Assembly (NCBI GenBank): GCA_903907555.1
Contig: CAIVOO010000064.1
Location: 1 to 10,317, forward strand
Reading direction: 5' to 3'
From: an uncultured archaeon
Lineage (GTDB): Archaea; Nanobdellota; Nanobdellia; Woesearchaeales; CAIVOO01
DNA: 10,317 bases
Within the stretch, counting starts at the first letter, position 1. The number at the start of each line of letters is the position of its first letter. The translations under genes and the position numbers were made by a program. This document shows, in pieces, positions 5,665 to 10,317 of this stretch. The notes under the pieces were generated by a model. It was not told where the DNA came from, ran no database searches, and was given only the letters and a program-made list of their open reading frames with translations.

Positions 5665-6414
5665 ATGGCAGAAGATAAAATGCAATCAGTACAGCACCAG
5701 GTGATGGGTTATGACAGAGCCATCACAATGTTTTCGCCTGACGGCAGGTTGCTGCAGGTAGAATACGCAAAGAAGACAGTCAAGCAGGGAAGCACTGCTA
5801 TCGGAATGGTCTGCAAGGACGGAGTTATTTTAGTCGCAGACAAGAGGATTGTTGATCCGCTCATAGTCCCAGAAGCAGTAGAGAAGATTTTTCAGATTGA
5901 CGAGCACATCGGGGCAACAGCTTCAGGAATCTTGTCAGATGCAAGAGTCTTGATTGAAAGAGCACAACTAAGGGCGCAGCAGAACCAAGTCACGTACGAC
6001 AGCCCGGTTGATACACTGATGATAGTCAAGGATGTAAGCAATCTCAAGCAGATATGCACACAGTCAGGCGGATTGAGGCCGTTCGGAGTTTCACTTTTAA
6101 TAGCAGGAATAGACCAGGACGGAATGAAGCTTTTCGAGACAGACCCTACAGGAATTTACTTCCAGTACAAGGCAGCTGTCATAGGAGAGTTTGAGAATGA
6201 GATTGAGGAAATCCTGCACAAGGAATACAAGGACTCATTATCAGTCGACGATGGAATGAAACTATGCGTGAAAGCATTGTCAAAAGTCATTCCGCCAGAA
6301 GAGATGAATGCTGACAGGATAGACGCAGCATACATCATGGCTGACAAGAAGAAATTCACAAGGACTGAAAAGAAGGAAATTGAGAAATTAATCGCGCAGG
6401 CAAAAAGAAAGTAA
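5665..6414 (+). CDS. psmA: 20S proteasome alpha subunit
   Basis: The alpha subunit forms the outer heptameric rings of the 20S proteasome, gating substrate entry and docking ATPases such as PAN. The 249-residue product has the alpha signature at 15-35 (GYDRAITMFSPDGRLL, then QVEYA). It also has VADKRI at 57-62, and Lys74 aligns with Lys66 of the Thermoplasma subunit, which contacts the HbYX tail of the activating ATPase. GGLRPFGVSLLIAGID is the conserved central strand region. The C-terminus is Lys-rich. The length is normal for the family, and the N-terminal gate peptide before GYDR is 14 residues. GAGGT at 5655-5659 supports the start. No beta subunit gene is in the window, as is usual for this cluster. 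Confidence 0.97.
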   Translation: MAEDKMQSVQHQVMGYDRAITMFSPDGRLLQVEYAKKTVKQGSTAIGMVCKDGVILVADKRIVDPLIVPEAVEKIFQIDEHIGATASGILSDARVLIERAQLRAQQNQVTYDSPVDTLMIVKDVSNLKQICTQSGGLRPFGVSLLIAGIDQDGMKLFETDPTGIYFQYKAAVIGEFENEIEEILHKEYKDSLSVDDGMKLCVKALSKVIPPEEMNADRIDAAYIMADKKKFTRTEKKEIEKLIAQAKRK

Positions 6415-6423
6415 AGAGGCACT

Positions 6424-7152
6424 ATGACAAAAGGATACCAATTCAACCTGAAGAAAGAGGAAGCAACCTATTCTTTGGCCTGGATAAAAAAAGGCAATGA
6501 GAAATTCGAGATAGCAGTAGACCCAGACTTGGCAGTCAAGTTCAGGGAGAATGCAATCTCTGAAATAAGGGAAGTCCTCAAAGCAGAGGATGTCTTCATG
6601 AATCTTGTCAAGGGCATAAGGCCGACAAATGCAGAGCTCGAAAGGAATTTCGGCACTACAGACAAGCTGAAAATCAGTGAAGAGATACTCAGGAAAGGGC
6701 ATATCAATGTCACAGCAGAATACAGGGAAAAATTAAGGGAGGAGAAAAGAAAGAAAATAATCAATATGATACACAGGAATGCGATTGACCCGACAAAGGG
6801 CATGCCGCATCCGCCAATCAGGATCGAGAATGCAATGGCAGAGGCAAAAGTAAAAATTGACGAAAGCAAGTCAGCAGAGGAACAGGTTGCTGCGATAATA
6901 AAGAGATTGCAGCCAATCCTGCCGATAAAATTCGAGGTTAAGGAAATTTTAATCGAAGTTCCGCAGAAATTCGCCTCAAAGTCACATCCAATAATTAAGC
7001 AGTACGGAGCAATCCTGCGCGAAGACTGGGATACGGACGGGGCACTGGTGTGCACTGTCGAGATTCCATCCGGAATGCAGGAGGAGTTCTTTGACAAGCT
7101 TAATGCGTTGACGCACGGAGAAGCATTCACAAAGATAGTCAAAGTAAAATAA
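6424..7152 (+). CDS. sbds: ribosome maturation protein SBDS
   Basis: This is the archaeal homologue of the Shwachman-Bodian-Diamond protein (yeast Sdo1), which in eukaryotes acts with EFL1 to release the anti-association factor eIF6 from the large ribosomal subunit; archaeal SBDS is thought to act in the same pathway. The 242-residue product shows the usual three domains. The N-terminal FYSH domain includes KAEDVFMNLVKGIRPTNAEL at 53-72. The helical middle includes ILRKGHINVTAEYR and IDPTKGMPHPPIRIENAM (about 88-138). The C-terminal ferredoxin-like domain is at about 165-242. The length matches the family. GAGG at 6416-6419 precedes the start, nine bases after psmA ends, so the two are cotranscribed. 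Confidence 0.96.
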   Translation: MTKGYQFNLKKEEATYSLAWIKKGNEKFEIAVDPDLAVKFRENAISEIREVLKAEDVFMNLVKGIRPTNAELERNFGTTDKLKISEEILRKGHINVTAEYREKLREEKRKKIINMIHRNAIDPTKGMPHPPIRIENAMAEAKVKIDESKSAEEQVAAIIKRLQPILPIKFEVKEILIEVPQKFASKSHPIIKQYGAILREDWDTDGALVCTVEIPSGMQEEFFDKLNALTHGEAFTKIVKVK

Positions 7153-7167
7153 ATACGGTGATTAAAA

Positions 7168-7932
7168 ATGGGAGAAATAATAGAAAAAGACAAAAATGTA
7201 GTGGTGCCAGGCGACGAGCTGGCATCTGGAATGGACTTTCTTCCGTCATTCGGCACATACCGGGACGGAGACAAGATAGTCGCCTCAAGGCTGGGATTAG
7301 TCAGCTTCGAGGGAAAAGTCGTCAAGATAATTCCCTTATCAGGAAGATACGTTCCTAAGAGAGGGGATACAATAATCGGAAGAGTGGAAGACGTGTCCTA
7401 TTCAGGATGGCGCATAAGCACGAACTGTGCCTATCCAGCGCTTCTGTCAGTCAAAGACGCCACAATGCAATTCATACCAAAGGGCGCAGACCTGACAAGA
7501 TTCTTCGACATTGGGGATTACCTTGTTGCGAAGATAATGAATGTTACGTCGCAGAAGCTTATTGACCTGACCTGCAAGGGCCCGGGACTAAGAAAGCTGC
7601 ACGGCGGAAGGATACTTGAAGTCAACACAAACAAGGTTCCGCGAATTATTGGAAAGCAGGGCTCAATGGTAGGAATGATAAAGCAGGCAACAGGATGCCG
7701 AATAACGATAGGGCAGAACGGGGTTGTCTGGCTCGACGGAGAACCAAAGAGCGAGATTATTGCTGTTGAAGCGATAAGGAAGATAGAAGACGAGTCGCAC
7801 ATACCAGGGCTTACTGAAAGGATAAAACAGTTCCTTGAAGAAAAAACTGGAAAGAAGATTGAGATGCAGGCAATGACACAGGAAAGTCATGATCATGAGC
7901 AGTATGATCACGAGCCTGCAATGGAGCAGTAA
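7168..7932 (+). CDS. rrp4: exosome RNA-binding cap subunit Rrp4
   Basis: Rrp4 forms the cap of the archaeal exosome and guides RNA into the Rrp41-Rrp42 hexamer. The 254-residue product has an N-terminal beta domain (about 1-60), an S1 domain (about 64-136, GDTIIGRVEDVSYSGWRI) and a KH domain (about 150-215) with the GxxG loop GKQG at 162-165 in VPRIIGKQGSM. The tail (about 236-254) is unusual for its SHDHEQYDHEP stretch, which is rich in His and acidic residues. GGTGAT at 7157-7162 supports the ATG at 7168. It is followed one base after its stop by rrp41, whose ribosome binding site lies inside this gene. Confidence 0.96.
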   Translation: MGEIIEKDKNVVVPGDELASGMDFLPSFGTYRDGDKIVASRLGLVSFEGKVVKIIPLSGRYVPKRGDTIIGRVEDVSYSGWRISTNCAYPALLSVKDATMQFIPKGADLTRFFDIGDYLVAKIMNVTSQKLIDLTCKGPGLRKLHGGRILEVNTNKVPRIIGKQGSMVGMIKQATGCRITIGQNGVVWLDGEPKSEIIAVEAIRKIEDESHIPGLTERIKQFLEEKTGKKIEMQAMTQESHDHEQYDHEPAMEQ

Positions 7933-7933
7933 A

Positions 7934-8641
7934 ATGACATACTCAAAAAGAAACGACGGAAGAAAATTTGACGAGCTAAGGCCTATCGAGGCAAAAGCAG
8001 GCGTCATAAAGAGAGCTAACGGCTCTGCATATTTCAGGATAGGAAAGACAACAGCTTACGCTGCAGTCTATGGTCCGAGGGACTTGTATCCTAAGTTCAA
8101 GCAGAACCCGAAGGCAGGAATAATAAGAGTAAACTACAGCATGATGCCGTTCTCAGGCTCTGGAGAGAGGGTGAGACCAGGCGGTAGCAGAAGATCAAAA
8201 GAAATTTCGATGGTTACAGAGAAGGCATTGCTTCCAGTTCTGAACTTGGAAGAGTTTCCAAATTCAGTGGTTGATGTCTTCATCGAGCTTCCTCAGACAG
8301 ATGCAGGAACAAGATGCGCAGGAATATGCGCAGCAGCGATTGCACTGGCAGACGCAGGCATACCAATGAAAGACTTGGTCGCAGCAGTCTCTGTCGGAAA
8401 AGTTGATGACAAGATAGTTATTGACTTGGACTACAGCGAAGAGTCCTACGACGCAGAAGTCGCAGACATTCCTGTTGCATTCGTGCAAAGGACTGGAATG
8501 CTTACATTGCTGCAAATGGACGGACCTGTCACCAGGGAAGAGCTCAAAAAAGGGCTTGAGATGGGAAGGGAAGCTTTGAAGAAGATTTACGCAATACAGA
8601 AGAAAGCCCTCAAAGAAAAGTACACAGGTGAAGAAAAATGA
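7934..8641 (+). CDS. rrp41: exosome catalytic subunit Rrp41
   Basis: Rrp41 is the RNase PH-type subunit that carries the phosphorolytic active site of the archaeal exosome, degrading RNA 3' to 5'. The 235-residue product keeps the phosphate/RNA-binding arginines in GGSRRSKEIS (Arg86-Arg87) and the catalytic acidic residues: Asp164 and Asp166 in VIDLDY, and Asp178 in the VADIPVAF strand. The start was set at 7934 rather than the upstream in-frame ATG at 7889, because the protein then opens with the family-typical YSKRNDGRKFDELRPI and does not overlap rrp4. GGAG at 7923-7926 is the likely ribosome binding site. Its stop overlaps the rrp42 start as ATGA, fitting equal production of the two ring subunits. 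Confidence 0.96.
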   Translation: MTYSKRNDGRKFDELRPIEAKAGVIKRANGSAYFRIGKTTAYAAVYGPRDLYPKFKQNPKAGIIRVNYSMMPFSGSGERVRPGGSRRSKEISMVTEKALLPVLNLEEFPNSVVDVFIELPQTDAGTRCAGICAAAIALADAGIPMKDLVAAVSVGKVDDKIVIDLDYSEESYDAEVADIPVAFVQRTGMLTLLQMDGPVTREELKKGLEMGREALKKIYAIQKKALKEKYTGEEK

Positions 8642-9429
8642 ACGAAAGTAAAGCACACTTGCTAAAATCACTCAACGAAAACTTGAGATACGACGGAAGA
8701 GGCTTGCTCGATTTCAGGAAGATTGAGATTGAGACAGGCGTTTCAAAGAGCGCAGAAGGCTCAGCAAGAGTAAAACTAGGAGAGACAGAAGTCATCGCAG
8801 GCGTCAAGATGGAGCTTGGAAAGCCATATCCAGACACTCCTGATGAAGGCACAATAATGGTCGGAGCAGAGCTCATACCACTGTCAAGCCCTGATTTCGA
8901 ATCAGGTCCTCCTGACATAAAGTCTATTGAAATTGCAAGAGTCGTAGACAGAGGAATAAGAGAGTCAAAGGCAATTGATTTCAAGAAGCTCTGCATAAAG
9001 GAAGGCGAGAAGTCATGGATTGTGACGATAGACATAGTCACGATAAATGATGCAGGAAACCTTCAGGATGCAAGCTATCTAGCGGCAATGGCAGCAGTCA
9101 AGGACGCAAGATTCCCAAAGCTCGAAGGAGAAAAAGTAAACTACAAAGAGCTCACGGAAACAAAGCTGCCTCTTACCAAGGAGCCTGTTGAAGTCACAGT
9201 CTTGAAGATTGGCGACAAATTGATAGTGGATCCGTCAACAGAAGAGGAAAAGCTCATCGATGCAAGATTGACCATAGCAATTACCGAGGACGGCAGATTA
9301 TGCGCACTCCAGAAAGGAGGAGATTATCCTCTGTCATTGGATGAAATAGACGCAATGATAGGAATTGCTGCTGAGAAGACAAAAGAGCTAAGAAGCGCTC
9401 TCAAAGCTGTGAAACCAACCAAAAGGTGA
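8638..9429 (+). CDS. rrp42: exosome structural subunit Rrp42
   Basis: Rrp42 is the second RNase PH-fold subunit of the exosome ring. It alternates with Rrp41 in a hexamer and, in characterised archaea, lacks phosphorolytic activity but shapes the active site and RNA path. The 263-residue product shows the family features: RYDGRGLLDFRKIEIETGVS near 17-36, a strand pair GSARVKLGETEVIAGVKMEL, and SYLAAMAAVKDARFP around 144-158. The aspartates that form the Rrp41 catalytic site are replaced in the region DKLIVDPSTEEEKLIDARLT, as expected. GGTGA just upstream (8627-8631) and a 4-base overlap with rrp41 support the start. The length is normal. Confidence 0.95.
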   Translation: MNESKAHLLKSLNENLRYDGRGLLDFRKIEIETGVSKSAEGSARVKLGETEVIAGVKMELGKPYPDTPDEGTIMVGAELIPLSSPDFESGPPDIKSIEIARVVDRGIRESKAIDFKKLCIKEGEKSWIVTIDIVTINDAGNLQDASYLAAMAAVKDARFPKLEGEKVNYKELTETKLPLTKEPVEVTVLKIGDKLIVDPSTEEEKLIDARLTIAITEDGRLCALQKGGDYPLSLDEIDAMIGIAAEKTKELRSALKAVKPTKR

Positions 9430-9434
9430 TTCTT

Positions 9435-9644
9435 ATGAAGAAGGAATACACTAAATACGAGAAAGCAAGGATTGTCGGAAGCAGGGCTTTGCAGATATCA
9501 ATGGGAGCCCCATTCCTCATGAAACTTGACGACAAGGAGCTTGAGAAGCTGCACTACAATCCTGTGGAGATAGCAAAGCTCGAGTTCGAGAAGGGATTGG
9601 TACAGGTAAATGTCAAGAGACTGCTTCCGAGCGAAAGGAAGTAA
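9435..9644 (+). CDS. rpoK: DNA-directed RNA polymerase subunit K
   Basis: RpoK is the archaeal counterpart of eukaryotic Rpb6 and bacterial omega; it clamps the largest polymerase subunit and aids assembly. The 69-residue product has the family core YEKARIVGSRALQISMGAP, then NPVEIAKLEFEKGLVQVNVK and RLLP near the C-terminus. A charged insert (DDKELEKLHY) sits between the two conserved parts. ATG 9435 was chosen over the in-frame GTG at 9426, because AGGTGAT at 9424-9430 is a near-perfect ribosome binding site for it. That site overlaps the rrp42 stop. Placement of rpoK directly after rrp42 is not the arrangement usually described, in which L37Ae and RpoP genes follow. Confidence 0.93.
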   Translation: MKKEYTKYEKARIVGSRALQISMGAPFLMKLDDKELEKLHYNPVEIAKLEFEKGLVQVNVKRLLPSERK

Positions 9645-9669
9645 TTTTATTTTTTATTAATTCTTTTTT
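9645..9669 (+). terminator. oligo-T terminator of the superoperon
   Basis: Three T-runs (T4 at 9645, T6 at 9651, T6 at 9664) follow directly after the rpoK stop, with no hairpin, as expected of archaeal intrinsic termination. The AT-rich stretch could also serve as promoter for the next gene: a TATA-like centre near 9655 would give a start near 9681, whereas TATATAA at 9669-9675 is too close to the ATG at 9694 to drive it. Confidence 0.55.
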
Positions 9670-9693
9670 ATATAATGGTGGTGGAATAAAAAT

Positions 9694-10020
9694 ATGAGAA
9701 ACTTCAGAACAAGCAGGCCTGGCAGCAGAGAATCAGGCAGATTCGGAGACAGGGATTCTGGAAATTCACGCGGTAGAGATAGATTCGACAGGAGAGACAA
9801 CGAAAGAAGCGAAAGACCGCAGATGCATTCAGTAACATGCGACAAATGCGGCGAAAGATGCGAAGTCCCATTCAGGCCGACAGGCGACAAACCAGTCTAC
9901 TGCAGCGCATGCTTCAGAAAAGGAGACAATTCCAGAACAAGACCGAACAATTCATCAAGCGAATTAGAACAGATAAATAAGAAGCTCGACAAGATAATGG
10001 AAGCGCTGGATATAGAATAG
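9694..10020 (+). CDS. RG-rich CxxC-x17-CxxC zinc-ribbon protein
   Basis: The 108-residue product has three parts. Residues 1-43 are disordered and rich in Arg, Gly, Asp and Ser, as in RGG-type nucleic-acid-binding tails. Residues 47-76 hold a zinc ribbon with Cys49-x2-Cys52, exactly 17 residues, then Cys70-x2-Cys73; Cys56 is an extra cysteine. This spacing matches the CxxC-x17-CxxC domain family, common in small archaeal and candidate-phylum proteins and of unknown function. Residues 89-107 form a short amphipathic helix (ELEQINKKLDKIMEAL), probably a coiled coil for self-association. RNA or DNA binding is likely but inferred. GGTGGTGG at 9677-9684 is the ribosome binding site. Confidence 0.8.
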   Translation: MRNFRTSRPGSRESGRFGDRDSGNSRGRDRFDRRDNERSERPQMHSVTCDKCGERCEVPFRPTGDKPVYCSACFRKGDNSRTRPNNSSSELEQINKKLDKIMEALDIE

Positions 10021-10039
10021 AATCTTTTATTCTTTCTTA
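10021..10039 (+). terminator. T-rich terminator after the zinc-ribbon gene
   Basis: AATCTTTTATTCTTTCTTAG follows the TAG stop with several T-runs. It overlaps the 3' end of the convergent toxin gene, as only six bases separate the two stop codons. Confidence 0.3.
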
Positions 10040-10302
10040 GAATATATTTTGTCGTGATGGTCGAAATCGTCAAAATTTATTTCGTCATTTGATTTGTCAT
10101 ATTGAAAAATAAGAACGAAATGGCCAATATGCGCTCTCTTTGAATCTTTCATATTGTGCCTTAGGTTTTTGTAATGCTCAACATCTAAGCAATTAATTAT
10201 CTCGTTGATTTTGTTTAATAGCTGTTCATAAAGAGATTTATCTCGCTTAGAAAGTTTCTTCATCACACTTTGAAGATGCTCGCTGAGCTTGAATTTATGC
10301 AT
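10027..10302 (-). CDS. RelE/YafQ-like toxin family protein
   Basis: The 91-residue product fits the small RelE/ParE-superfamily toxins, whose typical members cleave mRNA on the ribosome. It begins with an amphipathic helix pair (HLQSVMKKL, LYEQLLNKINEI), continues with HYKNLRHNMKDSKRAHIG and a strand HFVLIFQYD, and ends with INFDDFDHHDKIYSK. The HFVLIF...DFDHHDKIY pattern is the one I associate with archaeal members of this group; His82, His83 and Tyr87 are candidate functional residues. ATG at 10302 gives a normal N-terminus, but the frame stays open to the window edge (SYKLN before the Met) and no clear ribosome binding site is visible, so the start is not certain. No antitoxin gene is seen; one could lie beyond 10317. 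Confidence 0.75.
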   Translation of the reverse strand: MHKFKLSEHLQSVMKKLSKRDKSLYEQLLNKINEIINCLDVEHYKNLRHNMKDSKRAHIGHFVLIFQYDKSNDEINFDDFDHHDKIYSKKE

Positions 10303-10317
10303 ATTCAGCTTGTAGCT

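Noticed and set aside
6468..7325. 285-residue minus-strand ORF across sbds and rrp4
   Set aside because: It lies antisense to two strongly recognised genes, is Ser/Ile/Phe-rich as expected of a reverse-frame shadow, and has no ribosome binding site or family match.
7889..7933. Longer rrp41 start at ATG 7889
   Set aside because: The extension overlaps the end of rrp4 and adds 15 residues not seen in the family; ATG 7934 gives the usual N-terminus.
9426..9434. GTG start for rpoK at 9426
   Set aside because: The AGGTGAT ribosome binding site overlaps this codon and is spaced correctly for ATG 9435.
1..10317. tRNA, rRNA, CRISPR array, insertion sequence or attachment site
   Set aside because: No cloverleaf, regularly spaced repeats, transposase or terminal inverted repeats were seen on either strand; nearly all bases are in compact coding regions.

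Overview
The window reads as an archaeal chromosome segment. The right half is the conserved RNA-processing/proteasome gene cluster known as the archaeal exosome superoperon: RNase P Pop5, 20S proteasome alpha subunit, SBDS, Rrp4, Rrp41, Rrp42, here followed by RNA polymerase subunit K. Promoters look archaeal (AT-rich TATA elements with purine-rich BRE-like upstream bases), ribosome binding sites are GGTGA/GAGG-like, and terminators are oligo-T tracts. Short lipoprotein signal peptides, many very small genes, a CxxC-x17-CxxC zinc protein and a RelE-like toxin ending in DHHDKIY suggest a DPANN-type lineage (Woesearchaeota/Pacearchaeota-like). That placement is inference; no rRNA gene is present.

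Bases 1-3571 hold a tightly packed four-gene plus-strand operon in which every junction is a 4-base ATGA overlap. It encodes a CBM11/CIA30-like beta-sandwich protein (cut by the left edge), a small Cys-rich lipoprotein, a 763-residue surface lipoprotein built from three two-domain cadherin/Ig-like units, and an Lrp/AsnC-like regulator. The small lipoprotein and the C-terminal domain of the large one are clearly homologous and resemble the PA-IL/LecA galactose-binding lectin fold. This looks like a carbohydrate-recognition or adhesion module with its own regulator.

Bases 3576-5151 hold a minus-strand EF-hand lipoprotein gene and, diverging from it, a three-gene plus-strand set: an unknown 81-residue protein, an unknown 54-residue protein, and a lipoprotein with a calcium-loop-like motif. 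The two divergent promoters carry the same 9-base element as a perfect inverted repeat. Four lipoproteins in about 5 kb make this a cell-surface island.

Bases 5152-9669 hold the superoperon. Its first gene, pop5, has no usable ATG: family homology extends upstream of the first ATG to an ATT codon at 5301 that sits behind a strong Shine-Dalgarno sequence and overlaps the stop codon of a 10-codon upstream ORF. The genes act together in tRNA 5' processing (RNase P), 60S-type ribosomal subunit maturation (SBDS), RNA degradation (exosome), protein degradation (proteasome) and transcription (RpoK). The L37Ae and RpoP genes often found after rrp42 are absent here.

Bases 9670-10317 hold an RG-rich zinc-ribbon protein gene and a convergent RelE/YafQ-like toxin gene whose partner, if any, lies outside the window.
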